Part shown: positions 32,813 through 44,067 of the stretch, piece after piece | Numbering within the stretch: the stretch's first letter is position 1 | Layout of the letters: every line of letters begins with the position of its first letter | NCBI RefSeq assembly: GCF_008728515.1 | Contig: NC_044976.1 | Location: forward strand, 32,573,376-32,637,375 | DNA length: 64,000 nucleotides | DNA from: Papio anubis | Lineage: Eukaryota > Chordata > Mammalia > Primates > Cercopithecidae | Direction: 5' to 3' | The notes under the pieces: model-generated | What the model was told of the DNA's origin: nothing | What the model saw: the letters and a program-made list of their open reading frames with translations, nothing else | Databases searched by the model: none | Made by a program: the position numbers and the translations under genes

Positions 32813-34799
32813 ACAAGAAAGGAAAAGGAAAGTTGAATAGCCAAAAGCAAGAGATGTCTGTTACATCTGGTAAAGAAAACTGAGGATCTACCCTTCCTAG
32901 CCCCATGACTCACCAAAATTAATAGTAAAACAGTTGGTCATCTGTTTAGGCACAAAATTTCTCAGTACCCACAGCACACAGGATACTGTGCCAGGTACTC
33001 AAGGCAATAACGGGGTGTAGCCAGGCTGTAAAGTCAGGTTTATTAAACTCCTGAGCTGGAGCTCTCTCTGTCTCTATAGCAGGCCAGAAAAGCCATATAC
33101 GGAGATAACTATGAGGTCCACTGGCAGCTCTGTTTTGGGAAGCATCCAAGCAGCTCTTATCTTGCAGTGAATGCAAGGAAATGATGGAGTTTCTTCCCTG
33201 ATACTCCACAGAACATCAAAACCAAAAGAATGTACAATGAGAACAAAGAAAAGCTGAATTCTGAAACACAGAGAGATGGGAGGAGCCACCAAACTGCCGG
33301 GCCCAGAGCAGGTATGAGTGCAGGGAACAGGAGACCAGAATCTGAGATGGAGAGGCTGAAAGCCCAGGGGAAGGGGTTCAGGCGGCCCAATGCCCAGTGG
33401 CTCTCCGACCTCTCTAGCATGTGGACAGCATCTGCTCGTCACTGTGCTGACACAGCATCCTCCCTATGTATCTTCTGCTGGACATGCCAGTAGGAAGGTC
33501 ATGCAGGAGTTACATGCATGCACACAAGCAGAGCATTCAACCCAGAACACACAGCATGTTTCAAATCAAATGCTTATGAGACCTCGTAAGTTATAGAGAC
33601 GCAGCCCTTGCATCAAGCTTGTGATTGTCATATTGAGTTAAATTTGATCACACTAGTAAGAGGATTTGTATTTTTGTACTAGAAAATGGACACCTCCAGA
33701 ATTAGCAAACAAAAGGATTATTGGAGATAAATTCAACCAACGCAGTCTGTTCTAAGCAGGAAGAAGTCTGGGATGACTCCTCCATACCTTGAGGATATGA
33801 CATGAGGTAAGTGTTGGCAGACACTGGGATGGGAGGAGTTGCTGACACTGGCTGAAGTCCTGATTGTGATCCTCAGGGTCACGCTTGTGTGATCAGTAGG
33901 CAGAGTGTGCTAACTGTCTCCTCCCCTGCCTGCCACCTTCATGGTTATCTTTAGATTCAGATGACTGCCTGTCTACCCACATAGACTCTGAGCTCATTCT
34001 GCCCTATCACAGCCTGGGTGAGAACCCTACAAGCAGACAGATCCAGGCCTAGACATGCTGCCAGCAGTCCAGGCTCCTGAACGCTTAGGGTGGATTTCGA
34101 AGCCCAGAGCCCCTGCTTCCTGGTTGGAATGTGATGATCAACGCTCTGTTTGGGCTTGACATGGGTGAAGAGGAGTCACCTGATAATGGATCTCTCTTCA
34201 TCACCTCCCACCAAAAAAACTACTTGTGCAGGGCACCATTCTACAAACACATTGGGCCATGCAAACAATACTACCAAGACTCAAGGCAGAGGCCAGTTGT
34301 GTAAGCTGGGCACACAGGAGGAGGGTCAGGGGAGGGTGCAGTTCCATGGGCACATGGGCACATGCTACATTCCAGAACCAGGAAGACACAGTCCAGGTCC
34401 AGTTTGGTGGGACTCACCCAGGACCTGGATGGGCCAGCTTGGACTCAGTCTACTGGGGAGAGGTCATCAGAATTTGCCAATGGTCAGAAAAGGGAGGAGC
34501 AGGGACTGACAAGAAGTTCTGGTCCTGGATGGATAACTCACTGGTTCCCAGAGGAGACTTCAGCAGTTTCAGCAACTCCTCTCTTCCAGGTGTTTGCTGA
34601 CACCCTGTGCTCTGCCATAACTGAGACTCCTTTCCTTCTGATTGGATTGATTAGGTTTTTTATCCAGTAATCGTCTCATGTGTTCTTTCCAATACTGTTT
34701 ATTGTGTAGCACAAAGATGGAAATCTATTTACTAATCTGTTCAATTTTAACTCAATGCTACAATCATCCTGGGAGGAGCTGGGAAGCCTGCGGCCGATG
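32813..34799. other. Single-copy stretch, nothing recognised
   Basis: No repeat family, exon or RNA gene recognised. Overlapping frames of 86-124 residues at 33074-33493 and 34150-34670 lie on both strands in different phases and have no recognisable domains. Confidence 0.5.
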
Positions 34800-34844
34800 T
34801 GAATCCTGGGGGAGCACAATGAGTTCCCAGCTGAGTCTACATCT
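34800..34844. repeat. Direct repeat, copy 2 (partner at 31329-31373)
   Basis: Same orientation as its partner 3.47 kb upstream, with three substitutions and no indel. The flanks on both sides are unrelated. Confidence 0.7.
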
Positions 34845-34865
34845 AAAGACACTTCAACACAATAG

Positions 34866-34908
34866 GGTTTTTGTTTGTTTGTTTGTTTGTTTGTTTTGTT
34901 TTTTTAAA
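34866..34908. repeat. (GTTT)n microsatellite
   Basis: About seven GTTT units ending in a T-run. Confidence 0.9.
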
Positions 34909-36539
34909 GCAACTGAAGTAGAGAATGTCGGATTTTAAAAAGAAGGTGCCACTTGCATTTTCCCTAGCTCAATGGCCACTTTGTGGGGACTTTTGCCTGA
35001 AAAATCTGGGTAATTGCTTCAGTTGTCTGCTTTGCTCAGGCTAAGTAAGGAGGGGGCCTCCTGCTGAGTCCCCAGGTAACCAAAGGAGAACATTCTTAAC
35101 TTGTCAGGACTCCGATCAGTAGACAAATGATAGGTCTCCCAACAGTTACCCGCTTACAAGTCTCTTGCAGTAGACCTTCCCAAGCCCGCCAGCTGTGTGG
35201 GTGTCTGTCAGAACATACTGCCTGCCCCAGCTGGCAAGAGACATCAGATCATCTGGGTTCCCGTGCTGGCAGCCTATGACTAGAAAGTGAGGGATCTCCG
35301 GAGGTGGACCCCCTCCAGGAGCTGGAGCATACTGAGTGCTGCCCAGGCCCAGAGAAGAGCCCTGAGATTCCTAAGGTCACCCAGGTCTTCACCAGGGCCC
35401 TCGGTCTACCACGGGCATGGTGACTTGCCTTTACCCTCCTGCTGCCACCTCGGCCAGAGCCACCTGAGTAGCTTCACCTCCAGGATGAATCCTGATCACC
35501 ATCAGAAGGCCCAGGAGTTCAGGGGTCTCCACCTCCAGCCTGTGTGGCCACCATGTCCACTCTGATCCATGTCCAAGCTAGTGGTTGAACATTTGTTTCT
35601 CTTACTGTCCAGGGCAGGCAGGAGCTAGGACTGAGCAGAGCTCCTGGTACATTGCCTGTTCTTCCTTATTTCAGCTTCTTACCTCTGCTCCTGATACCAC
35701 CTCCAGCTTGCTTGCTTGATGGCTCATTTTGGACATTTGTTGCTAGCTTTGGCCCCTCCTCCTGGCAACATGATTCTGGCACTTGCTCCCAAGTGCTGCA
35801 GGTGTGCATGAGAAGCACTCCTCCTTCCAGTCTGTTTGAAGGACTACATGGCTGCACCTCTTCTCTCTCTCCTTACCCATTGGAAAGAGGGAACTACCTT
35901 CTTTCCAAATAAACAGTCCCTCAGGCCCTCCAGGTTGACCAGGAGCACCACCACAGTTTCTCGCATCAAGACAATAAAGTCCACTGCCTTGGCTGGGAGT
36001 CCCACTGGTGCCATCAACATCATTCTTACGGACATCCGAAAAAATTACCAAGAGAGTGTCCTGACCACCCTACTCTTTGCTCTGTGAAGGTACTGAGTTT
36101 CCCACTCACTGAGATCAGGCTGTCATCCTAAGTGTGGCAGAGGTAGCAGAGATGAGGAGGCGCTTGACTCCTCCAGCTTTCTGAAACAACCTCTGTGTTT
36201 CCCCAAGCCTCCTGCTGGCCTTAGAGGAGAGGCAGGAGGGGCCTGCCTGATACTGGAAGTGCAATGTGGTTGGCACTGAGATACACATAATACACAGGTG
36301 TGTGTGTGTGTGTGCTGCGCCATCCATATACAAAGCGTTCAGATGCCCTGTGTAGAAATGTTCCTTATTTCAATCACAGATCGTATCAACATCAGATAAA
36401 ACGGGCTTGCTAAATTGGGTTCCCTGCACCATCCTGATGTGTGCCCTGGCATATAAAATCCATTGCTTAAAGGCAAATCAATGAGCCAAATGAAGTCTGC
36501 AGTCTCAGGAATTAGGCTCACTGCCTGTGCCTCGATTTT
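34909..36539. other. Single-copy stretch with a short GT repeat
   Basis: No repeat family recognised. 35270-36090 is GC-richer with several frames of 60-102 residues on both strands, none recognisable. A GT run of about nine units is at 36297-36315. Confidence 0.45.
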
Positions 36540-36760
36540 ACAGATTCCAATTCAACTAACATTTATTGAGCAACTATATTTGCCAGGCAATGAGCTCAGT
36601 GCTTTCACATATGCTGCTTTATGAACAGTTGCAAAAACACTGCCAGGAGGTAATATTATGTCCAGAGTAAAGATGAGGAGGGCAAGTGAAGGCCTCATGG
36701 TCACTCAGCTCTCAGTGGCAGAGCTGTGGGTAGAGCCAGAACTGTTCCATTATTTTATTC
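36540..36760 (-). mobile_element. MIR, antisense
   Basis: CTAACATTTATTGAGCAAC, GCCAGGCAATGAGCTCAGTG, then GTCACTCAGCTCTCAGTGGC and AGAGCTGTGGGTAGAGCC are the MIR order in reverse. Confidence 0.7.
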
Positions 36761-37084
36761 CTACTCAACACCAGTTTAAGGGATGGAGTACCGGCTTTTC
36801 ATCAAATCCTGGGGCTTCTGCCGATACAACAACTCTGGAGTGAAAATTGCATCGAGAAATTCAGCTCCTAAGGCCAACCTGTCCGCACCCACTGGGGAGC
36901 TGAGTCTTCAGATGACAGATGCATGATCATCAGTGGGGCCCTGGCTCCATGGGAAGAACGAAACTTTGGAGGCAGACCGAGGCACTAAACTGCAGCTCCT
37001 AGTCACGACTCAACCTCTCTGTTTCAGTTTTTTCACAGTGAGAATGGAGGTTTCATAGGTACCTCACCAGGGTTGGAGGATCAA
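36761..37084. other. Single-copy stretch, nothing recognised
   Basis: No feature recognised. Confidence 0.5.
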
Positions 37085-37225
37085 AGTGAAAACCGTCAAA
37101 CCCATTATAATGTGAGCTTCATGAGAAGAGAGAATCTTCTTTCTGTTATGTTCATTGCTATCGCCCTAGAACAGAGGCTGGCACATAGTAGATGCTCAGT
37201 AAATATTTGTGGTGTGAATGAACAC
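37085..37225 (+). mobile_element. L2 3' end
   Basis: GTGAGCTTCATGAGAAGAG, CCCTAGAACAGAGGCTGGCA and CATAGTAGATGCTCAGTAAA, then ATTTGTGGTGTGAATGAAC are the L2 3' end. Confidence 0.75.
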
Positions 37226-37510
37226 AGTAATGCTGGTTGCCTTCCATTCGCCTCCACTTTGTGAATAGGTATGCTCTACAACCCTTTGGAATGTCCTCAG
37301 TGCCCAAGACACAAGAGGCTTAGGCTAAGGCTCTCAGATTTTTAAATTCACCACTGAGAACAGCTACTGCCTGCAGCAGCCCATGCCACCTCATCTCCTT
37401 TCTTTGACCATTACCCTTCATGCAAAACCACAGAAACCCAGAGCTCTTCACCTTCCAAATCAGAACTTAAATATAGGGAAACTTATGACCGTTTTTTCCC
37501 CTTTGTAAGC

Positions 37511-37815
37511 ATTTTTTTCTTTTTTTCTTTTGGACAGGGTTTCCCTCCATTGCCCAGGCTGGGGTGCTGTGGCGTGATCATAGCTCACTGCAGCTTCAAA
37601 TTCCTGGGCTCAAGTGATCATCCTGCCTCAGTCTCCCAACTAACTGAGACTACAGGCCCATGCCACCCACATCTGGCTAATTTATTTATTTATTTATAGA
37701 GACGGAGTCTTCTCATGTTGCCCAAGCTGGTCTCAAACTCCTAGGCCCATACAGCCCTCCCGCCTTGGCCTCCCAAAGTTCTGGGATTATAAGTGTGAGC
37801 CACCACATTCAGCTC
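37511..37815 (-). mobile_element. AluJ-type, antisense
   Basis: GGACAGGGTTTCCCTCCATT, TGGCGTGATCATAGCTCACT, a (TTTA)n block in the middle A-rich part and a terminal CACATTCAGC. Its segment 37649-37713 recurs as a free fragment at 39304-39374. Confidence 0.9.
37649..37713. repeat. Local duplication piece A1
   Basis: Part of the AluJ. It shares a 22-bp exact block with 39304-39325, including an extra C in GCCACCCAC not in the Alu consensus. Confidence 0.6.
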
Positions 37816-38089
37816 CAGGATGGTTTTTTTAAACCTACTATTGCTATTATTTCATGAAAGAAAGGACATTTTAATAGCAGAAACCAGGAGGGCATACTAT
37901 CAGAGTAAAGGACAATCCTTTCCAAAAACAAACAGCTGGTAAACTTAGGTGAATATATCCATCCCCCAACAAGAAAGGATGGGCTTTAAACTTTCTTTGA
38001 ATGCAGAAAAATGACAATGTAGAATTTTATTTTATGATATTACATGGTGAGTTTTTTCTTGATATAAATTTGTCACCTTGAGGACCTAT
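37816..38089. other. Spacer between duplicated pieces A1 and A2
   Basis: AT-rich, no repeat recognised. It has no counterpart in the copy at 39.3 kb. Confidence 0.5.
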
Positions 38090-38276
38090 ATTCAAAACAC
38101 AGTGATAATAATAACGATAGAAAAGACTCAGTGAGTTCTCGCTGTGGGCCTTGTGCTCAGCAACTTGCAAACCTTACCTCCTTAAGATATCACCTGGGAG
38201 GTGGAAACATGGCCCCAAGAGGCTCCTGCCTTCTTCCTGATGGGGGCTGCCTGAGCCTGGGGGCCAGTGAGGGTTG
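38090..38276. repeat. Local duplication piece A2
   Basis: 187 bp matching 39375-39561 without gaps at about 166 of 187 positions; a central 46-bp run from CTGTGGGCCTTG to TTAAGATAT is identical. The piece may derive from an old MIR-like repeat, but flanking similarity shows locus-level duplication. Confidence 0.8.
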
Positions 38277-38760
38277 TCCCACCCAGTGCATCCTGGAGCC
38301 TGGATCAGCCTCCTGGATCAGCCAACCCACAGCAGTCAGGAACATATGAGGGAAAAACACCACCGCCAGGCGAGGCTGCATCACAGTCCAACAAAAGTCC
38401 ACAGACAGGACTTGGAACCTTCTACTCTAAGTAACCATCCACCAGCAAAGCAAGGAATCCAACAGCATTTTCCAGGGCCCCCAGACAAGGTGCGTCAAGA
38501 CCCAAGTCCCCTGAGGCATCCAAATATCATTCTGAGGTATTCTGAGGTAAAAGCTAATATTTATTACAGAAAATTGGATCTAATCTCAAGTGAAGGTATC
38601 ACAATGGACATATTGATTTTTTTTAAAGAAAAGTTACCCATTTGGTGTGGGGGAGGGAGACAAGAAAAAAGAAAAGTTACATTTTGAAAAGAAAAATACC
38701 AATTTCACAAGCAACCTCCAACCAGATTCCAGGCCCTTAGGATAGCTCACAGCAAGTCCG
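38277..38760. other. Single-copy stretch, nothing recognised
   Basis: The 137-residue frame at 38274-38687 has no recognisable content. A 10-bp tandem repeat (ATTCTGAGGT) occurs near 38530-38549. Confidence 0.45.
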
Positions 38761-38829
38761 ATATATATATATATGTGTATGTATATATATATGTGTGTGT
38801 GTGTATATATACACATATATATATATGAA
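38761..38829. repeat. Alternating (AT)n/(GT)n tract with inverted symmetry
   Basis: About 69 bases of ATATAT, GTGTGT and ACACAT blocks; ATATATATATATGTGT near 38762 can pair with ACACATATATATATAT near 38812. Confidence 0.9.
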
Positions 38830-39303
38830 GAAAGAAAAAAAGAAAAATCTTGAAAAAGGGAGGTTTTCAAATAGAGACATCCAGGAAAGTAAATAAAATC
38901 AATTGAAAATACTAACAGAGAGCCATTCATTTTAAGTGTTATAAAAATGCCAAAAAGTGCATCCTTATTTTCAGGTTTTAGGACTCTGGATATTCCTTTT
39001 TCTGAAAACTGACATCTATAAAGAGGAAAATATGAATAAGGAGAAAAATAATCAATGTGTTTTTTTGAAGGCCCTGAACCATCATGGAATGAAAAAGATG
39101 TAACCTTATTAACTATGCAATTTCCATTCCATTTCAGGCGCTGGGGCACAGTGGGTGTGACCTCTTTGTAGAGAATCTTTTGGAAGAAAGAGGATCCTCA
39201 CAGGGACTCAAGGCTGAGTCCTGTAACTAAGATCCTCAATCAGTCAAAGGTCCTGGGCTCTGTGTCCCAGTCAGGGTCCCAGCAGAAAATACGTGGCACC
39301 TTC
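38830..39303. other. Stretch without recognised repeat
   Basis: AT-rich to 39130, then balanced. The 171-residue minus-strand frame at 38634-39149 reads through the AT tract and is not credible. Confidence 0.5.
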
Positions 39304-39374
39304 CACTACAGGCCCATGCCACCCACTTCTGACTGATTAATTTAGTTTTTTTGGTAGAGATGGAGTATTGCCAT
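39304..39374. repeat. Duplicated piece B1 (Alu fragment)
   Basis: A 71-bp orphan of antisense Alu, CTACAGGCCCATGCCACCCA to GGAGTATTGCCAT, sharing diagnostic differences with the AluJ at 37649-37713 and followed at once by B2. Confidence 0.65.
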
Positions 39375-39561
39375 ATTCCAAACATAGTGATAATAAAAAT
39401 GATAGAAAACATTCAATGAGTATTCACTGTGGGCCTTGTGCTCAGCAACTTGCAAACCTTACCTCCTTAAGATATAACCTGGGAGGTGGAAAAATGGCCC
39501 CAAGAGGCTCCTGCTTTCTTCCTGATGGGAGTTGCCTGGGCATATGGCCCAATGAGGGTTG
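39375..39561. repeat. Duplicated piece B2
   Basis: Gapless 187-bp counterpart of 38090-38276 at about 89 percent identity. Confidence 0.8.
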
Positions 39562-39580
39562 CAGGAAGGGGTCCTCCAGT

Positions 39581-39703
39581 GCTTGAAAATATTTTGGAAG
39601 CCCCTTTCCCACCCATGATACAGAGATTGGAATCACTCTTAATGTCTTAATCCTGTGGCACAAAGATTCTGGGAGACTCCCGCCTCACTAAGTCAGGTTC
39701 TCA
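39581..39703. repeat. Duplicated piece B3
   Basis: 123 bp matching 42055-42176 at about 107 of 123 positions, including AAGCCCCTTTCCCACCCATG and GAGATTGGAATCACTCTTAA. It follows B2 after 19 bp of unplaced sequence. Confidence 0.8.
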
Positions 39704-40754
39704 CCTAGGGTCAGTGAGGAGCGTTTGTAGATGCACCACTCATAAAGGAGAGGGCAGAGCATAGGGAAGCCCCAGGGGGTGGTGCAGGACCCTAAGAACA
39801 AGAAATCTGGAGACAGAAAGAGCTCTGGTTTTCCATCAAGGGTGTCAGCCAGCTTACAATGATCCCATAAGCAGAGAAGCAGGGGAAGATGTACCCATCC
39901 TCACTCACCTCCTTCCTGGGATCATCTGCTGGTATCCTCCATTGGCCAAACACAGTGAGAAGTGAGAAGGCAGAAATCCAGGCACAGAGCTGGGCATCTT
40001 GAAACCAAATATCTCTATTCACTGAGGGTGATCTATACAAGTGTTCAACGAGCCAGATATTGACTGGACCTGGAAATAAATATTTCCAAATGGATGTGTA
40101 GTTTTTATTTAAGTAGGAAGTCATTTAAAATTTAGCTGTCTCTGGTTAAACTTGAAGAAGAGGGTCAGAGGGTACTTTGGGATCTAGTGTAGCACCACAC
40201 AGACTGCCCTGAAACACAGCCCTGCATGGATTTTCCCAAGTTCCTAAAGAAAAGGGACAATCTGGACCTGCAAGCTCAAGTCCAGTTGAAGTGTTGGAAC
40301 ATAAGGGGACCCTGAGAAGAGACTCGTGAGAGCCTCTCCCCGGCACTGACAGCAAGATGGGCATTTCTCCGGCAGAGAGATGGATCAAGGTCATGACAGG
40401 TCCAATATCAGTTAAATCCAAAGGGTGCAGTGGGACCAGCTCTATGGCCATTAAGCAGAATGTGTGAACCACCAGGGACTCTGTGGAGGACATAAGAAAC
40501 ATGGGTGACCCTGAAGCATGAGGGATCTGTGGGTGACTTTAAAATACTCTGCCATTCACTAACTATAGGGAAGTCTAACTGCAGTCACAGAGCTTTGAAA
40601 GAACATTTGTCTTAATTTCACAGGCCCTTCATTTACTCCTCAAACCCACCCAACCCCAGTTGACCCTGAACTCCCATGGTTACTTCCGACATAAACTGAC
40701 AACCTTGTCCAGCCATGCCCCAAACAACCAAACACACACACCATGCGCCGGATA
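39704..40754. other. Single-copy stretch, nothing recognised
   Basis: The 110- and 118-residue minus-strand frames at 39792-40502 have no recognisable domains. No repeat family recognised. Confidence 0.45.
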
Positions 40755-40850
40755 CTTCCATACATTGATATCACAAAATGCTCTCAGTGGGTTGATCTTT
40801 CCACGTTTAGGACACGAAAACTGAGGCTCGCAGCAATTAAGCAAACCTGA
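40755..40850 (-). mobile_element. MIR fragment, antisense
   Basis: AAATGCTCTCAGTGGGTTGA, TTTAGGACACGAAAACTGAG and GCTCGCAGCAATTAAGCAAA match the reverse MIR core. Confidence 0.55.
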
Positions 40851-41884
40851 TCCAATTCTAATTCCCTCTTTATTATTCTGCAGTTCCTGTTAGAATCAGA
40901 AGAGGAAGACCGACTCCATATCCTTTAGGTTTTGTCAGTTTGAGCTCCCAGTCAAATTAGAGAGACGGCACACCATTCCCAAATTGCTGAATGGCCGAGC
41001 AAACCTTTTGCACCCTCATCTTCACACATCTTTCACGGACCACCTCAATCAGATGTGAACTGATATTCCTAAGAGACAAGTGAGGAAGGGGACGCTTCTG
41101 CATCTGTCTTTTGAGGAGCAAAGCAGCAGATCTCTCTGACAGCATAATGTTCTGTCATTCCTTTCAACTGAGGAACTGAGCTGACAGCTCCCCAGAAACT
41201 GTGCCTCCTCCATCTTTTCTCACCCCCAGAAAGTGCTCCTGGAAACAAAGAGGCCAACTATAATGGGTGTGACCCAAGAAATCCTAATGGGCACGCCAAA
41301 TGAAGAGCAGACGGATGAGGCAGAATCAGATCTGAGACAAGGATTTGAGTGCAAGTAGTTTATAGGAGAGCTGATTCCAGGTGAGATTGCAGAGTGAAAT
41401 GCAGGGCAGGGAAGGAACTCAGTTGCAGGTTTTCAATATGGGCAACTGGGACTCAGCCCCACAGGGAACCTCTGGGAGACTGTGGAACATGCTCACATTT
41501 GTCACTCCCAAGGGCAAAGAAGCTGGATATTTATGTTCCGATCTTGCCCTGGCTAAGAGCTGTTCCCAGGGGTGCTAACTCCCTGGCAGTCCTACCCTCT
41601 GGTTGAGCATGCTTCAAGTAGGGAAGACCTCTAGGCAGAGGGATCAGGTGCTTGCAGAAGAAAACCATTAGCAGGGAAGGGAATGGTAAGTGCAGAAAGG
41701 CTAAGTTTAGAGACACCAACTGTGTCTGCCACCCCCAGGTGATTCTATTCCATCATCATTTGATCCCAGGTCTGAGGAAGTAAAAGAGAAGCATGAAGAG
41801 AGAGAAAGGAGAGAGAGACAGAGGAGAGGGTAGAGGGCACCATGAGGAACATGGTAGTCTATTCATGGGCAGTCACTTTGAAAT
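40851..41884. other. Single-copy stretch with a GA-rich tract
   Basis: No repeat family recognised. A purine-rich tract (GAGAGAGAAAGGAGAGAGAG core) lies at 41785-41835. Confidence 0.5.
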
Positions 41885-42054
41885 TATCTTCTTTGCCATC
41901 TATGCAACCTGTTTTCTCATCTGTTGAATGAGAATAATAACATTCTGTATCCCATGAGGTGTGATTACATGAGTTAATATGTGTGAAGCACTTACAACAG
42001 TGTCTGGTACATAGTAAATTCTCAACTATTGACTCAGCTTTGCCTGGTTCATAG
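41885..42054 (+). mobile_element. MIR
   Basis: CAACCTGTTTTCTCATCTGT, GAATGAGAATAATAACATTC, GTGTGAAGCACTTACAACAG and TGTCTGGTACATAGTAAATT are the MIR 3' half. It ends in TTCATAG directly before piece C3. Confidence 0.7.
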
Positions 42055-42176
42055 GCTTGAGAATATACTAGAAGCCCCTTTCCCACCCATGATGTAGAGA
42101 TTGGAATCACTCTTAATGCCTCAATCTGAGGCACAAAGATTTTGGGAGACTCCTGCCATACTAAGTCAGATCCTCA
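42055..42176. repeat. Local duplication piece C3
   Basis: Counterpart of 39581-39703, 2.47 kb downstream in the same orientation. It begins immediately after a pyrimidine-containing TTTGCCTGGTTCATAG, which looks like a splice acceptor. Confidence 0.75.
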
Positions 42177-43060
42177 AGCTCTTGGATGGGCCTCACCTCC
42201 TAGACAATTCCTTTCCCATGATTACCATCCTGTTGAGCAGTCTATAGGACTAGCCTCTGCTTTGGAGTCCTGCCCAGTGTCCATGACCCCACCAAAGGTG
42301 GAGCCTTGCCCTGCATCCCTGTCCCAGTTGGCAAGAACCCTGGGCTCTACTAGTCCCTCCACTAGGGATGAACATTAATCCATACCTCAGGTTGTGCTGT
42401 GGTCTTGCCCTAATGAGATAGCCCTACGTACCTTCTAGGGTCACCTTCTGCTGAATTGCTCATCTGTTCCTACCACTACACCACAGTCCCTCTTGCTTGG
42501 GACCCAAAAGGTGTGGGACAACAGATGGACTGAATTTAGGTGCAAGGAGAATTAACAAGGATCCACAATAGCTCCTACCCTTGAGCCCCAAACCGAGTGC
42601 ACACAAACAGGATGGGAGAAAGATCAGCAATGGCCTGAGGCTTGGCGAAGACAAGGTGGGATGGTATGGTGAGCCCATGGTGAGGAAACTGGCAGACACA
42701 ATACCGTGTCGACCCCACCCAATTGAGTTCTGCCCACCTCACACAGAGCCAAGAGGAGTAGGAGAAACTGCCAGGCTTATTCTGTCCAGACCTCTCTGGA
42801 AACCAGAACTGGGCTGGGAAGCTGCCCTCAGCTACCCTCTGCAGAAGTGAGACCCCAAGGGATCAAGCATCCTGAAGCACTGGGTGACAGGGCTGGGGTG
42901 CACCTTCCTGAACCACTGGAAAGGGGGTAAGAGAGGGAGACCTAGCATGAGCATCTGAGCACCTTCAGACTCGTCCTCAGATCTCACTGCCAAAGTCCCC
43001 ATTTGTCAACTACACAGAAGCCACCTGGGCTCTGTTGGGTTTTTTTTCTTTTCTTTTCCT
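42177..43060. other. Single-copy stretch, nothing recognised
   Basis: No repeat family recognised. Frames of 78-89 residues are unsupported. Confidence 0.5.
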
Positions 43061-43082
43061 TTTGTGTGTGTGTGTGTGTGTT
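43061..43082. repeat. (GT)n in an Alu tail
   Basis: About nine GT units stand between a T-rich tract (43039-43060) and the Alu start, within the antisense tail. Confidence 0.85.
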
Positions 43083-43288
43083 TGAGACAGAGTCTCACTC
43101 TGTTACCCAGGCTAGAGTGCAGTGGCACAATCTCGGCTCACTGCTACCTCCACCTCCCAGGTTCAAGCGATTCTCCTGCCTCAGCTTCCCGAGTTGCTGG
43201 GATTACAGGTGTACAGGTGCACACCACCACGCCCAGCTAATTTTTGTATTTAGTAGAGATGGGGTTTCACCATGTTGGCCGGGCTAGT
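43083..43288 (-). mobile_element. Alu, antisense, lacking its 5' end
   Basis: GAGACAGAGTCTCACTCTG through TTTCACCATGTTGGCCGGGC, then unrelated sequence; about 75 bp of the Alu 5' end are missing. A small duplication (GGTGTACAGGTGCAC) lies in the middle. Confidence 0.9.
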
Positions 43289-43839
43289 GTTGGTTTGTGA
43301 TGCTCACGTGCCACAAGCCCTTTCATAGCCCTGGACTGTGCCTGCCTCAGACACTCCTGACACAGCCCTCTCTGTTCCTGGTGCGCTGGCCATCTCTGCT
43401 TGGCTTCCCAAGTGTCCCTATCCTTGGGGCTGCCTGGAGTTGGGCTTCTCTGGGGTTGTTCCTCTCCTTCGGGCTCAGTGGCCACTATTAGAGGCTTTTC
43501 CCAGGATGGGGATGGCAGGAAGGCAAGGAAGCAACCTGGGGCACTGCTGCAGAGTACTGTTTCCATTTCTATGGCCCTTGTCCTGCTCAGATTTTAGAAT
43601 AAATGTTTGCTGATGCTAGTCTTTTTTGAAAATCCATCCACATTTGCTGGGACATCATAATGGACTGAAATTAGCTGCAGAGTTGACGGTTGGGGAAATC
43701 TAAAGCATGATGAATTCTCTTAGGGGCACAAGGCCAACAAGCGGCAGTACCCACACCCAGAGCATTTAGCGTCTTTATTAAGGATCTGGTTGAAGGAACA
43801 TGAACAGTGTGCCTCATCATTTTTCTAACTCTAAAACAT
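43289..43839. other. Single-copy stretch, nothing recognised
   Basis: Several frames of 64-99 residues overlap on both strands here, so none is favoured. AATAAA occurs at 43599-43604 without a supporting exon. Confidence 0.45.
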
Positions 43840-43995
43840 GTTTTTACAAATAATACATGTTTATTATAGATAAAAGCAGATAGGCCAAAGGAAAATTAAG
43901 AAAAATCACTCTTCATCCCACTACTCTGAAATAGCCACCTCTTTTTAACATTTTTGTGCAAACTTTCTATACCTAAATACATACATAAATAAATG
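43840..43995. mobile_element. Possible old L1 3'UTR fragment
   Basis: CAAATAATACATGTTTATTA, CACTCTTCATCCCACTACTC and TTGTGCAAACTTTCTATACC resemble old L1 3'UTR sequence. Weak, strand not determined. Confidence 0.3.
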
Positions 43996-44035
43996 TCCAG
44001 CTGAAATTCTAGACCTAATGTGGTTTGGTTGTGGG

Positions 44036-44067
44036 GTTTTGTTTGTTTGTTTGTTTTTGTTTTTTTA
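44036..44067. repeat. (GTTT)n microsatellite
   Basis: About five GTTT units with T-run interruptions. Confidence 0.85.

Noticed and set aside
35270..36090. Possible processed pseudogene or coding block
   Set aside because: Several frames but no homology I can name, no A-tail and no target duplication.
38634..39149. 171-residue minus-strand frame
   Set aside because: Runs through the AT/GT tract and low-complexity sequence; no recognisable domain.
43599..43604. AATAAA as a possible gene end
   Set aside because: No exon or transcript evidence upstream; the hexamer is common by chance.
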